DNA of 64,000 bases, from NCBI RefSeq assembly GCF_014836985.1, contig NZ_JACSPU010000002.1, forward strand, positions 310,001 through 374,000. Reading direction: 5' to 3'. Below are positions 1 to 8,284 of this stretch, in pieces. Every line of letters starts with the position of its first letter. Position 1 is the stretch's first letter. The position numbers and the translations under genes were made by a program. This DNA comes from Planococcus wigleyi (GTDB taxonomy: Bacteria > Bacillota > Bacilli > Bacillales_A > Planococcaceae). The notes beneath the pieces are model-generated. The model ran no database searches. It had not been told where the DNA came from and was given only the letters and a program-made list of their open reading frames with translations.

Positions 1-183
1 CCAATTATGTGGAAAGAAAAGCCGGTTCAGTTTGTCTGCCTGCTGAATGTCATGAAAGACAGCCAGGAAGATCTGCAGGTCATGTACGACCTGCTCGGCA
101 GAATCATCCACGACAGCGCAATTGTGGAACGGCTGACCAAAGCCAAAACCTATGAGGAATTTATGAAAGTGATTGCTTTGTAG
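1..183 (+). CDS. C-terminal end of a PTS EIIA (fructose/mannitol type) domain protein, partial
   Basis: The window opens inside a reading frame that ends at the TAG at 181-183, leaving about 60 residues. The segment P-I-M-W-K-E-K-P-V-Q-F-V-C-L-L-N-V and the ending E-E-F-M-K-V-I resemble the last part of a PTS EIIA type-2 domain, found either as free EIIA or as the C-terminus of BglG/MtlR-type activators. Such domains accept phosphate from HPr on histidine. The catalytic histidine would lie upstream of the window, so enzyme and regulator cannot be told apart. The following sugar kinase, ManA and HPr genes fit a sugar-uptake or regulatory role. Confidence 0.55.
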   Translation, partial: PIMWKEKPVQFVCLLNVMKDSQEDLQVMYDLLGRIIHDSAIVERLTKAKTYEEFMKVIAL

Positions 184-253
184 AATGGTTCGACTTCTCT
201 ATTTATCCGGTATCTGACGAAGGTGCCGACTCTTCAAGTCAGGAAGTGAAAAG

Positions 254-1177
254 ATGAACTATGCCATTGGTGTTGATATTGGCGGAACAAAGGTGGCCGT
301 TGCGGCCGTGAATGAGCAAGGGACCATCATCAGCCGGTCAGTCATTCCGACAAACCTGGACATTGCACCCGAAGCGATGATTGCTGAAATTCAACAGGAA
401 ATCAGAAGAATCATCGAAAGGTCAGGTGTTCACATGGACCAGGTGGTGGGAATCGGCATAGGCGCACCGGGTCCGCTGGACAGCAAAAACGGGCTCATCT
501 CCTGCCCGCCCAATTTGCCGGCATGGGTGGATATTCCGATTCGGGACTTGATCGGGCGTGTTTTCCCCGTTCCGGTTCTGTTGGAAAACGATGCGAATGC
601 TGCGGCTCTTGCCGAGAAATGGATCGGTGCCGCAACCGAAACCGACAACTTCATCTATATTACGGTCAGTACAGGAATCGGTGCTGGAATTATTTCAGAA
701 GGACAGCTTCTCAAAGGGATGAAGGGGAACGCTGGAGATATTGGCCATGCAGTCATCGATCCTTCTTTTGGAGAATGTGTCTGTGGGCAATCAGGTTGCC
801 TGGAATCAATCGCCTCCGGAACGGCCATTGCGAAGAGAGCTTCAGCAATCGTCGGCAGGGAGGTAACGGCGAAAGATGTTTTTCACCTTTATAAAGAAGG
901 ACATCCCGACATAACAGCTTACATGAAAGATGTGTTCAACGTGCTTGGGGTGGCTTCTGTCAGTATGATCAATACCTTCGATCCCGAGAAGATCGTTTTT
1001 GGCGGGGGTGTTTCTGAATTCGGAGAGCCGATGTTTGAAGCGATTCAGCAGTATGTCCGCCGCTATGCCTTGAATCCGACTGGTCGAAAAACAGAAATTG
1101 CTGCGGCCAAACTTGGCCAAAATGCAGGTGTCATCGGAGCAGCAGCCCTCTGTTTTCACAATGGATCATTTCAATAA
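254..1177 (+). CDS. ROK-family sugar kinase (glucokinase/fructokinase type)
   Basis: A 307-residue protein of normal length for single-domain ROK kinases, which phosphorylate free hexoses with ATP in the cytosol. The N-terminus has the phosphate-binding motif G-V-D-I-G-G-T-K (residues 7-14). A second motif, V-S-T-G-I-G-A-G-I, lies near residue 140. The ROK zinc site C-V-C-G-Q-S-G-C-L-E is near residue 175. A weak ribosome site (AGGAAG) precedes the ATG. manA follows after about 20 bases, so the pair probably feeds fructose 6-phosphate or mannose 6-phosphate into glycolysis. Substrate preference (glucose, fructose or mannose) cannot be decided from motifs. Confidence 0.85.
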   Translation: MNYAIGVDIGGTKVAVAAVNEQGTIISRSVIPTNLDIAPEAMIAEIQQEIRRIIERSGVHMDQVVGIGIGAPGPLDSKNGLISCPPNLPAWVDIPIRDLIGRVFPVPVLLENDANAAALAEKWIGAATETDNFIYITVSTGIGAGIISEGQLLKGMKGNAGDIGHAVIDPSFGECVCGQSGCLESIASGTAIAKRASAIVGREVTAKDVFHLYKEGHPDITAYMKDVFNVLGVASVSMINTFDPEKIVFGGGVSEFGEPMFEAIQQYVRRYALNPTGRKTEIAAAKLGQNAGVIGAAALCFHNGSFQ

Positions 1178-1199
1178 ACAGGAATCGGAGGAACTTCAG

Positions 1200-2153
1200 A
1201 TGTACGAAGAACCTATATTTTTGGAACCGGTCTTCCAAGACCGAATCTGGGGAGGAAAGAAACTCCATACCCTGTTTGGCTACGATATCCCTTCTGATAA
1301 AACGGGGGAAGCATGGGTGATATCAGCCCATGAAAAAGGTCCGTCCATCATCGCTAACGGTCTATTGAAAGGAAGGAATCTGTTGGAAGCCTGGAGTGAC
1401 AATCCGACACTATTCGGCAAAAAGCAGAGATCGGGAGATTTTCCGCTGCTGGTGAAAATATTGGATGCCAATGAAAGCTTATCGGTCCAAGTCCATCCGG
1501 ATGCCGGTTACGCTCAGGAAATGGAAAACGTTCCGTGTGGAAAAGCGGAATGCTGGTATGTATTGGATTGTGAACCGAACAGCCAAATCATTTTGGGGCA
1601 CCGGGCGGAGAGCCGCGAAGACTTCCGAAAACGCGTGGATGCAGAGCAATGGGATGAACTGTTGTTGCCGGTGCCGGTTAAAAAAGGAGATTTCTTTTAC
1701 ATTCCGAGCTGGACAGTCCATGCTATTGGAAACGGGATTATGGTCTTGGAAATCCAGCAAAGTTCCGATATCACCTATCGTGTTTATGATTATGGCCGGA
1801 AGACCAGGGAAGGAAAGACGCGCGAACTTCATATTCAATCAGCAATCGATGTCATCAATTTTCCTCATCATTCTGTCCGTCTTTCCCAAAATGCAATGAA
1901 CAGAGGGGATTTAGCCAGTACGCAATTAATCAAAGAACTTTACTTTACTGTCTATCACTGGGACATCAAAGGAAAGGTGGAAACGCCATTGAAAATGGAT
2001 TATCTGCTGGTCAGTGTGATTGACGGATCAGGAGAAATCTCAGTAAACGGGAAAACTTTTCCGTTGGCGAAAGGAAGCCATTTCATTTTGCCCGCCATGG
2101 TGGAGTCATATGGAATCGAAGGCGATCTTGAACTTATGGTCACCCACGAATAA
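1200..2153 (+). CDS. manA: Mannose-6-phosphate isomerase, class I
   Basis: Interconverts mannose 6-phosphate and fructose 6-phosphate; a cytosolic zinc enzyme. The frame is open upstream to 1098, but I chose the ATG at 1200 because GGAGG lies eight bases before it and the protein then begins M-Y-E-E-P-I-F-L-E-P-V-F, the usual start of short (~315 aa) Bacillus-type ManA. Visible family motifs are the Q-V-H-P-D metal-binding segment, A-E-C-W-Y-V-L, I-P-S-W-T-V-H-A-I-G and E-I-Q-Q-S-S-D-I-T-Y-R. At 317 residues it is full length. It is probably cotranscribed with the ROK kinase upstream. Confidence 0.93.
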   Translation: MYEEPIFLEPVFQDRIWGGKKLHTLFGYDIPSDKTGEAWVISAHEKGPSIIANGLLKGRNLLEAWSDNPTLFGKKQRSGDFPLLVKILDANESLSVQVHPDAGYAQEMENVPCGKAECWYVLDCEPNSQIILGHRAESREDFRKRVDAEQWDELLLPVPVKKGDFFYIPSWTVHAIGNGIMVLEIQQSSDITYRVYDYGRKTREGKTRELHIQSAIDVINFPHHSVRLSQNAMNRGDLASTQLIKELYFTVYHWDIKGKVETPLKMDYLLVSVIDGSGEISVNGKTFPLAKGSHFILPAMVESYGIEGDLELMVTHE

Positions 2154-2265
2154 GCTGGCCTGTATAAGTTACAAGTACAGCAGCAAAGAACGGAATAAAT
2201 CCGCTTTTATAAGACTGATTATTCAGTCTAAGTTAATTAGTTAATTGATAGAGGAGCTGGTCAGA

Positions 2266-2532
2266 ATGGTTGAAAAACAATTTACGATTACAGATACAGC
2301 AGGAATCCATGCCCGCCCGGCAGCAATTTTAGTAAACCTGGCAAGTAAATTCGATTCAGAAGTAAACATTGTCCATCAAGAGAAGAAAGTGAATTTGAAA
2401 TCCATTTTAGGGGTCATGTCATTAGGGATTGCCTATGGCACCGAGTTTAAAGTAAATATCGAAGGAACAGATGAAGAAGACGCCCTGAGAGAACTTGAGA
2501 GCATGATGCAAAAAGAAGGATTGGCTAAATAA
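2266..2532 (+). CDS. HPr phosphocarrier protein
   Basis: An 88-residue HPr, the small PTS phosphocarrier. The start at 2266 has GAGGAG nine bases upstream; the frame extends slightly further 5' without a better site. His15 in the motif G-I-H-A-R-P-A and Ser46 in L-K-S-I-L-G-V are both at canonical positions, so it should accept phosphate from Enzyme I and from HPr kinase. There is no ptsI next to it: it follows manA after about 110 bases that include a short hairpin (2212-2229). It is either the main ptsH in an unusual place or an extra HPr copy. Confidence 0.9.
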   Translation: MVEKQFTITDTAGIHARPAAILVNLASKFDSEVNIVHQEKKVNLKSILGVMSLGIAYGTEFKVNIEGTDEEDALRELESMMQKEGLAK

Positions 2533-2571
2533 CGCATTTCTAAAAAGGGCAGTCCAACAAGTCCCACAAAA

Positions 2572-2613
2572 AACGGACGGAGAAAAGTATTCTTTTTCTC
2601 CGTCCGTTTTTTT
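2572..2613 (+). terminator. Rho-independent terminator after HPr gene
   Basis: Stem with arms ACGGACGGAGAAAAG and CTTTTTCTCCGTCCGT around a short loop, followed by a run of T. It closes the kinase-manA-HPr unit. Confidence 0.85.
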
Positions 2614-2686
2614 GAATGGGAATGTTTCTCTGAAAAAAATTGGCGGGAGGGGAAAGGTGATGTTTTCGTGTCTCCCATTTACCCAA

Positions 2687-2818
2687 AAAGCGTTCGTAAA
2701 TATGTATGTAATTTCGCGAACGTTCGTAATGTGTTTTTACACGTATACGAACGTTCCTTTATACAGGTTTTTATCCTTTTTTAAAGCGTTCGTAAAGGTG
2801 TACTTTTACGAACGCTTT
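2687..2818. repeat. Cluster of GTTCG-rich palindromic repeats
   Basis: A gene-free stretch with several copies of GCGTTCGTAAA and CGAACGTTCG in both orientations (about 2687, 2717, 2749 and 2783). The last copy, 2783-2818, is a perfect 14-bp inverted repeat (AAAGCGTTCGTAAA against TTTACGAACGCTTT) around an 8-base loop. It could act as a terminator-like hairpin, a protein-binding cluster or a remnant repeat element. A lone relative occurs near 11515. Confidence 0.6.
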
Positions 2819-2898
2819 TAATCATTAACAAGTAAACATGAAAAAGCAGTGGTGAAAATATTGAAGTTGCACCTCTGTTTTAATTAGAAATGATTAAC

Positions 2899-3117
2899 TT
2901 ATAGATGTGACGCTGTTTCTTTCACTAGTTTTAACCCTGTGGAAATGATCGTTGCTACGTTTTCGGAACCTTGGACATGGCCTTCTACAATCACTTCGTC
3001 TATGATTTCAAAACTGAAATAGTTTTGCATTACAGCACGCATAGATATTTTTATAATTAATTTTATGAAGCTTTTTGCAGACATTATTACTTTATTTGTA
3101 TAAGAATCATGTATCAT
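2899..3117 (-). other. Unrecognised short open frame, possibly a gene remnant
   Basis: A 72-codon frame on the minus strand. Its C-terminal half (V-E-G-H-V-Q-G-S-E-N-V-A-T-I-I-S-T-G) looks protein-like, but I do not recognise a family. No ribosome site precedes the ATG, and the region is AT-rich and lies between a repeat cluster and a divergent regulator. It may be a truncated gene end or chance. The rest of 2614-3150 shows only the repeats above and a possible promoter (TATAAT near 3119) for the next gene. Confidence 0.2.
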
Positions 3118-3167
3118 AATATAATAGTAAAGAAATAGAATCAGGAAAATTGGGGGGTGATTTAAGT

Positions 3168-3884
3168 ATGAACTTAGAAGAAGAACTCCAATTATTCATC
3201 CATAATTTAGAAGGAATGGATAAATACCGATTGCCACAAAGAGCATATCATACGATTCGGCTGGCCATCCGTGACTTAATTCTACCACCTGGAACAACCC
3301 TCCTTGAACGTGAAATCAGTGAAACGCTTCAAATGAGTCGTACGCCTGTCAGAGAGGCACTGGTTCGATTGGAGATAGAAGGTGTTGTTCGACTGGTTCC
3401 CAGACGGGGATTTATCGTAGAGCCGATCGAGCAGCATGATCTAAAAGAAGTTTATGAAATTATCACCACATTGGACAGCCTTGCCATCGAAACAGCCACT
3501 GCTAATGCCACTATTGGAGAACTGGATTATCTGGAAACCATTATCGAGGAACAGCAAGCCGCACTGATAAAAGAGGATTTGAAGCAGTGGTCGGTACTGG
3601 ATGATTTGTTCCATACGACAATCACTGAGTATGCACAAAATAAGCGCTTGAAAGCGGCGATTGACAGCTATGCTGATCAATCGTACCGGGCGAGATTGTT
3701 CACAATCAAAGAACGGCCCATTCCACAGCGGTCGATCATCGAACATAAAGCCATTGTTTTCTGTATGCGTGCAAAAGATGGCAAGGCGGCTAGTATGCTG
3801 ATTCAATCCCACCGGAGGCGTGCTCAGAAAGAAATACTGGAAGTGCTGGATAACATCAATCAAATTAGAATCGCAAGCAACTAA
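3168..3884 (+). CDS. GntR-family transcriptional regulator (FadR/FCD subfamily)
   Basis: A 238-residue DNA-binding regulator. Residues about 20-85 form the GntR winged helix (A-Y-H-T-I-R-L-A-I-R, then S-R-T-P-V-R-E-A-L-V-R-L, the recognition helix). The remainder is an all-helical FCD ligand domain with the usual metal-binding H/D pattern (L-D-D-L-F-H-T, then I-I-E-H-K-A-I). The ATG at 3168 was chosen because GGGGGGTGA lies about nine bases upstream. It precedes the DASS transporter and tartrate genes and is their likely controller. A palindrome of the FadR-family type (ATGTATACAT) sits in the divergent promoter at 5698, and carboxylates are typical effectors of this subfamily. Confidence 0.88.
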   Translation: MNLEEELQLFIHNLEGMDKYRLPQRAYHTIRLAIRDLILPPGTTLLEREISETLQMSRTPVREALVRLEIEGVVRLVPRRGFIVEPIEQHDLKEVYEIITTLDSLAIETATANATIGELDYLETIIEEQQAALIKEDLKQWSVLDDLFHTTITEYAQNKRLKAAIDSYADQSYRARLFTIKERPIPQRSIIEHKAIVFCMRAKDGKAASMLIQSHRRRAQKEILEVLDNINQIRIASN

Positions 3885-3923
3885 AAAGCGGCCTTCTCTA
3901 TCAAAGAGGAGACCGCTTTTTTA
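3884..3923. terminator. Bidirectional terminator between GntR gene and transporter
   Basis: Stem AAAAGCGG...CCGCTTTTTT between two converging genes, with A-run and T-run on opposite sides, so it can serve both strands. Confidence 0.85.
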
Positions 3924-3936
3924 TTGCATCATCAGT

Positions 3937-5583
3937 TTACATCAAATGCCCAAAAATGATTGGCACGTAGAAGTAGGCGATGATAACAGAGAAAACTATG
4001 GAGAATAAATTAAGCCAAACACCGGTTAAGGCCATAGTGCTCATTTTTACATAACCGGTTCCAAACACAATCGCATTTGGCGGAGCGGCAACAGGGAACA
4101 TATAGGCAAATGTAGCGCCCATATTGGCTGCAACCATAAGGATGATTGGATCAGTCCCAAGCGTTGTAGCAGCAACAGCAACAATCGGATAAACCATCGT
4201 CGCAGTAGCTGTATTTGAAGTAAACTCGGTCATGATAGTGATGGTCCCGACAATTAAAGCGATAGTAACAAAAAGCGGGATGTTTCCGAATCCGGTCAAC
4301 TGTCCGCCAATCCATTGATCAAGCCCCGATTCCATAATGCCGGCCGCTAGTGCAAGACCACCGCCAAAGAGCCATAATATTCCCCATGGAAGCTTTAAAA
4401 TCGTATCCCAGTCTAAAATATTTCCATCTTTATTCTTGGCCGGAATGGCAAATAAGAGAATCCCTGCGATTAAAGCAATTAAGGTATCGTCCAATCCAGG
4501 AATAAACTTGTTAAGGATAAAGCTACGAGTAATCCAAGCCACACCTGTTAGAGTGAAAACTGTTAAAATGACTTTTTCTTCATAACTCATTTTTCCTAGA
4601 CCAACCAATTCTTTCTTAACGATTTCCCTGCCACCTGGCATACTTTGCAATTTCATTGGAAAAGCAATTTTTGTCAGGTAAAGCCAAATAAGTGGAATTA
4701 GAATAGCCACCATCGGAAGTCCGAAAAGGAACCAGCGGGCAAAAGTGATTTCAACGTCATATAAGCTTTTGACTGTGGCGGCTAAGATGATATTAGCTGG
4801 AGCTCCTACCAAAGAGCCAAACCCACCAATAGTTGCGGCGTAAGCGGTCCCAAGCATTAATGCAGTTCCGAATGGGAATTTTCCGGGAGTAGTATCGACT
4901 TCAGTTTTACCTTTAAGTGAATCGGCAACGTGCTTTGCAACAGCCAGACTTATAGGAACCATCATCATGGTTGTAGCGGTATTTGAAATGAACATAGATA
5001 AAAATGCTGTAGCTACCATAAAACCGAGAATAAGCATATTTGGATTGGTACCGACAAATGAAATGATGGATAAAGCAATACGCTTGTGTAAATTCCATTT
5101 CTCCATTGATAACGCTATCATAAAACTTCCAGCAAACAAGAAAATTAACGGATCTCCATAATTTGCGGAAACAACACCCGTCTCCATCACTCCGAGAAGC
5201 GGGAATAGTAATAATGGAAGCAAGGAAGTGATTGGAATCGGCATGGCTTCCGTAACCCACCACGTAGCTACCCAGGCAACGATTGCCAAAACGGTTACTG
5301 CTGTTGCTGACATATCAGCGGGAGAAACCAGTAACTTTATCAGGAGAAAAAGAATCGGGCCAAGTAACAAACCGATTAACTGAGGCTTAGTATAACTGGT
5401 CGATCGATCATGGGGTTCTTTTGAATTCGCGTATTTCGTCTTTTCTTCTTTAGAAAGATCGGCAGTTGAGCGAGCGGCCGTACTCATAGCTAGGACATTG
5501 AGTGTTAGAATTGCTTTCATCATTGCTTTGGCCTGGTCATTCCAAGCCCACATTTGAACCCACCATTTTTTTGCAACTGTCAT
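3937..5583 (-). CDS. DASS (SLC13) family sodium-coupled di/tricarboxylate or sulfate transporter
   Basis: A 548-residue polytopic membrane protein with about a dozen hydrophobic segments. The two family signatures with SNT motifs are present: I-S-N-T-A-T-T-M-M-M-V-P near the middle and E-F-T-S-N-T-A-T-A-T-M near the C-terminus; these coordinate sodium and substrate carboxylate in VcINDY-type carriers. A longer than usual polar N-terminus (about 65 residues) precedes the first membrane helix. GAAGGGA lies upstream of the ATG. It is transcribed away from the tartrate-dehydrogenase operon across a shared control region, so the likely substrate is tartrate, malate or a related dicarboxylate. A perfect cre site lies 40 bases upstream of the start. 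Confidence 0.88.
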   Translation of the reverse strand: MTVAKKWWVQMWAWNDQAKAMMKAILTLNVLAMSTAARSTADLSKEEKTKYANSKEPHDRSTSYTKPQLIGLLLGPILFLLIKLLVSPADMSATAVTVLAIVAWVATWWVTEAMPIPITSLLPLLLFPLLGVMETGVVSANYGDPLIFLFAGSFMIALSMEKWNLHKRIALSIISFVGTNPNMLILGFMVATAFLSMFISNTATTMMMVPISLAVAKHVADSLKGKTEVDTTPGKFPFGTALMLGTAYAATIGGFGSLVGAPANIILAATVKSLYDVEITFARWFLFGLPMVAILIPLIWLYLTKIAFPMKLQSMPGGREIVKKELVGLGKMSYEEKVILTVFTLTGVAWITRSFILNKFIPGLDDTLIALIAGILLFAIPAKNKDGNILDWDTILKLPWGILWLFGGGLALAAGIMESGLDQWIGGQLTGFGNIPLFVTIALIVGTITIMTEFTSNTATATMVYPIVAVAATTLGTDPIILMVAANMGATFAYMFPVAAPPNAIVFGTGYVKMSTMALTGVWLNLFSIVFSVIIAYFYVPIIFGHLM

Positions 5584-5622
5584 AAATACTTCCCTTCTTT
5601 CTTCTTAAATATTATCGAAAAA

Positions 5623-5636
5623 TGATACCGCTTACA
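5623..5636 (-). promoter_or_regulatory. cre site (CcpA operator)
   Basis: On the minus strand it reads TGTAAGCGGTATCA, a full match to the Bacillus consensus TGWAANCGNTNWCA. It lies between promoter and start of the transporter gene, which suggests carbon catabolite repression. Confidence 0.75.
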
Positions 5637-5697
5637 CAATTGGGGAAGAGCTTTTAAAAATGCTGTTAACGTCTTGCTTAAGTAGAATTCTAACTTT

Positions 5698-5717
5698 ATG
5701 TATACATTAATGTCAAT
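5698..5717 (-). promoter_or_regulatory. Promoter and operator for the DASS transporter
   Basis: On the minus strand TTGACA is followed by a spacer containing ATGTATACAT, a perfect 10-bp palindrome of the GntR/FadR type, then TTAGAAT as a -10. A 17-bp block (5701-5717) is repeated in inverted orientation at 5813-5829 with one mismatch. Confidence 0.65.
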
Positions 5718-5812
5718 ACAAAAATAAAAATATTCAAAAAACTTAATTAAAAGCTCATATTTAAGGGTTAAAACAATTACTATTAAATTATTTTTTAAAA
5801 TTAAAATATTTA

Positions 5813-5841
5813 ATTGACATTAATGCATACGTTAATATAAT
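5813..5841 (+). promoter_or_regulatory. Promoter and operator for the tartrate dehydrogenase operon
   Basis: TTGACA (5814-5819), a 16-base spacer and TATAAT (5836-5841) make a near-consensus sigma-A promoter. The spacer holds ATGCATACGT, the variant of the ATGTATACAT palindrome in the divergent promoter. This mirrored placement suggests one regulator blocks both directions. Confidence 0.7.
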
Positions 5842-5897
5842 ATACAGCTTAACACTAATAAATATGCCAGTGATGGCAACTATAGGAGGAATTGCAG

Positions 5898-6995
5898 ATG
5901 AGTGAAACTAAAAAATTTAGATTGGCGGTTATCCCAGGTGATGGAATAGGGAAAGAGGTAGTTAGAGAAGGAATGCGTGTATTGCAGCATATGGCGGAAG
6001 AGTCTGATGGTAAGTTTTCTTTTGAAAGCGATTACTTTCCGTGGGGTTGTGAATATTATTTAGAACATGGCAAAATGATGGACGAAGACGGCGTGGAGAA
6101 AATCAAAGATCATGATGCGATTTACTTTGGAGCAGTTGGATTCCCGGGCGTGCCAGATCATGTTAGTTTATGGGGATTGCGCTTGGCAATCTGCCAAGGT
6201 TTCGATCAATGGGCAAATATTCGGCCGGTTGAATTCTTACCGGGAGTACCCAGAAGATTAAATCATCCGAATGTTGATGATTTAAATTGGATATTGGTAC
6301 GTGAAAACTCTGAAGGAGAATATTCAGGAATTGGTGGTCGCAATTTTGCTGGTCGCGGCACTGGAAATGAAGTTGCTGTTCAATCGTCTTTATTCACGGA
6401 AAAAGGCTGCGAACGAATTATCCGCTTTGCATTTGATTTGGCCCGCACACGGGATAGAAAAAAAGTGACAAGTGTGACGAAGAGTAATGCACAGCAATAC
6501 GGCATGGTATTATGGGACGAAGTCTTTGCTCGGGTCAGCAAAGACTACCCGGATGTTGAAACAGATCAGTGGCTCGTTGATGCTATGGCCGCTCAGTTCG
6601 TATTGCATCCCGAAGAACTGGAAGTAGTAGTGGCATCCAATTTATTTGCCGATATTTTGTCGGATCTGGGAAGTGCTCTCGCTGGAAGCTTGGGAATCGC
6701 TGCAAGCGCGAACTTGAACCCGGAAAGAAGAACGCCAAGCATGTTCGAATCTGTCCATGGATCTGCCCCGGATATTGCGGGGAAAGGCGTAGCCAATCCA
6801 ATTGGCACTATTGGAAGCGCGGCATTGATGCTTGATCACTTAGGATTGAAAGACGAAGCAGTCCAGTTGAATAAAGCAATTGAAGAAACTACGAGACAAG
6901 GCATCCTGCCCCGTGATTTAGGCGGTTCATTTGATACAGTAGATGTGACAGATGCCATCATTAAAAATTTAGCAAAAGTGAAGACAGAAGCTTAA
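5898..6995 (+). CDS. Tartrate dehydrogenase / D-malate dehydrogenase (decarboxylating) family enzyme
   Basis: A 365-residue member of the isocitrate/isopropylmalate dehydrogenase superfamily. TtuC/DmlA-type enzymes oxidise D-malate to pyruvate and CO2 and can turn meso-tartrate into D-glycerate plus CO2, using NAD and Mn/Mg. Visible are V-I-P-G-D-G-I-G-K-E-V, the subgroup motif V-R-E-N-S-E-G-E-Y-S-G-I-G-G-R, the lysine of K-S-N-A-Q, N-L-F-A-D-I-L-S-D and S-V-H-G-S-A-P-D-I-A-G-K-G. AGGAGG eight bases before 5898 decides the start. The glycerate kinase directly downstream supports the tartrate-to-glycerate route over leucine synthesis. Confidence 0.9.
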   Translation: MSETKKFRLAVIPGDGIGKEVVREGMRVLQHMAEESDGKFSFESDYFPWGCEYYLEHGKMMDEDGVEKIKDHDAIYFGAVGFPGVPDHVSLWGLRLAICQGFDQWANIRPVEFLPGVPRRLNHPNVDDLNWILVRENSEGEYSGIGGRNFAGRGTGNEVAVQSSLFTEKGCERIIRFAFDLARTRDRKKVTSVTKSNAQQYGMVLWDEVFARVSKDYPDVETDQWLVDAMAAQFVLHPEELEVVVASNLFADILSDLGSALAGSLGIAASANLNPERRTPSMFESVHGSAPDIAGKGVANPIGTIGSAALMLDHLGLKDEAVQLNKAIEETTRQGILPRDLGGSFDTVDVTDAIIKNLAKVKTEA

Positions 6996-7004
6996 TTTAA
7001 AGAA

Positions 7005-7039
7005 TGTCGTAATCGATTCAGTTCGATTGCGACTTTTTT
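7005..7039 (+). terminator. Hairpin with T-run between tartrate dehydrogenase and glycerate kinase genes
   Basis: Imperfect stem GTCGTAATCGA / TTCGATTGCGAC followed by TTTTTT. It lies inside the apparent operon, so it is probably a partial terminator that lowers downstream expression. Confidence 0.65.
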
Positions 7040-7066
7040 CTAAGTCGGAAAAGGCAGGTGTGAACT

Positions 7067-8221
7067 ATGAAGGTATTAATTGCAATGGATTCATTTAAAG
7101 GAAGTTTATCTTCTATAGAGAGCAGTACAGCAATTGCGGCGGGAATTAAAGAAGTTTATCCACATGCCGATATCGAAGTGCTTCCATTGGCTGACGGGGG
7201 CGAAGGGACTGTGGAAGCGCTTGTAAATGCAACGGCTGGAACTCTTGTTACGATTCCAGTAACAGGACCACTTAATGAAACAGTAAAAGCAACCTATGGG
7301 ATTCTTGGAGATGGGAAGACAGCGGTAATTGAAGTGGCTGAAGCTTGTGGATTGCCACTTGTTCCTTACGGTGAGCGCAATCCATTAAAAGCAACCTCTT
7401 ATGGGGTCGGGGAAATCATTTCTGATGCCATCGAGAAAGGGTCTCGCGAGTTTGTCATTGGACTTGGAGGCAGTGCGACAAACGATGCGGGCATTGGGAT
7501 GCTCCAAGCATTAGGCTTTTGCTTTTACGACATGAACGGTGAAAAAGTAGGAATAGATGGCCAATCGCTAACCGATATCTGGAGCATAGACTTGAAGCAG
7601 GTAAATCCTATGTTGAAAGAGTGTAGATTCAGAGTCGCTTGTGATGTAAAAAATCCTCTTTACGGGCCGGAAGGCGCAGCTCATATTTTTGGGCCGCAAA
7701 AAGGAGCGACGCCTGAAATGGTGGAACAATTGGATAAGGGACTTAAACATATCGCAGAGATTGTCCTTTATACCCTTCAGACCGAAATCAATCAGATTGA
7801 GGGAGCTGGAGCTGCCGGAGGATTGGGTGCTGCTTTTTCAAGCTTCTTGCATGCCGATCTCCAATCTGGAATCGAATTGGTGATGGAAATTATTGAAATG
7901 GAAAAGAGCATGCAAGGGGCAGACTTCGTCATTACGGGCGAAGGGAAGTTAGATGGACAAACCTCTATGGGAAAGGCGCCGCTTGGCGTAGCAGAGCTAG
8001 CTCAGATGCATAACATTCCGGTCATTGCCCTTGCGGGGGGGATTACGGAAGAAACGGCAGTTCTAAACAAGCTGGGGATCACTTCTTATTTTTCCATCTT
8101 GAATCAGCCGATGACGCTGGAAGAAGCTATGGATTCGAAGATGGCCTACAACAACTTACGCGCAACAACAAATCAATTATTCCGGTTGATTCAAGCAGTT
8201 CGCGCTACTGTGAAGATATAA
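7067..8221 (+). CDS. Glycerate kinase (GarK/GlxK family)
   Basis: A 384-residue class I glycerate kinase that phosphorylates D-glycerate (usually to 2-phosphoglycerate) with ATP. Motifs include the N-terminal D-S-F-K-G-S-L-S-S, the L-A-D-G-G-E-G-T-V-E-A segment, I-G-L-G-G-S-A-T-N-D-A-G-I-G-M-L-Q-A-L-G split over residues 133-152, and I-T-G-E-G-K-L-D-G-Q-T-S-M-G-K near residue 290. All are family signatures. AGGCAGGTG lies before the ATG. As the second gene after the tartrate-dehydrogenase-type enzyme, it provides the step that takes D-glycerate into lower glycolysis. Confidence 0.93.
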   Translation: MKVLIAMDSFKGSLSSIESSTAIAAGIKEVYPHADIEVLPLADGGEGTVEALVNATAGTLVTIPVTGPLNETVKATYGILGDGKTAVIEVAEACGLPLVPYGERNPLKATSYGVGEIISDAIEKGSREFVIGLGGSATNDAGIGMLQALGFCFYDMNGEKVGIDGQSLTDIWSIDLKQVNPMLKECRFRVACDVKNPLYGPEGAAHIFGPQKGATPEMVEQLDKGLKHIAEIVLYTLQTEINQIEGAGAAGGLGAAFSSFLHADLQSGIELVMEIIEMEKSMQGADFVITGEGKLDGQTSMGKAPLGVAELAQMHNIPVIALAGGITEETAVLNKLGITSYFSILNQPMTLEEAMDSKMAYNNLRATTNQLFRLIQAVRATVKI

Positions 8222-8284
8222 GTGGTTATTCCTTTTTCTTGGTTAGCTAAAAGACAAGTTTAGAAACGAAAGGGGGGCAATGCG

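Noticed and set aside
2717..2760. CGAACGTTCG words as LexA (SOS) boxes
   Set aside because: The Bacillus SOS box needs four bases between CGAAC and GTTCG; here the halves are fused.
5898..6995. 3-Isopropylmalate dehydrogenase (leuB)
   Set aside because: The R-E-N-S-E-G-E-Y-S-G motif and neighbours (glycerate kinase, DASS transporter) fit the tartrate/D-malate branch; there are no other leu genes.
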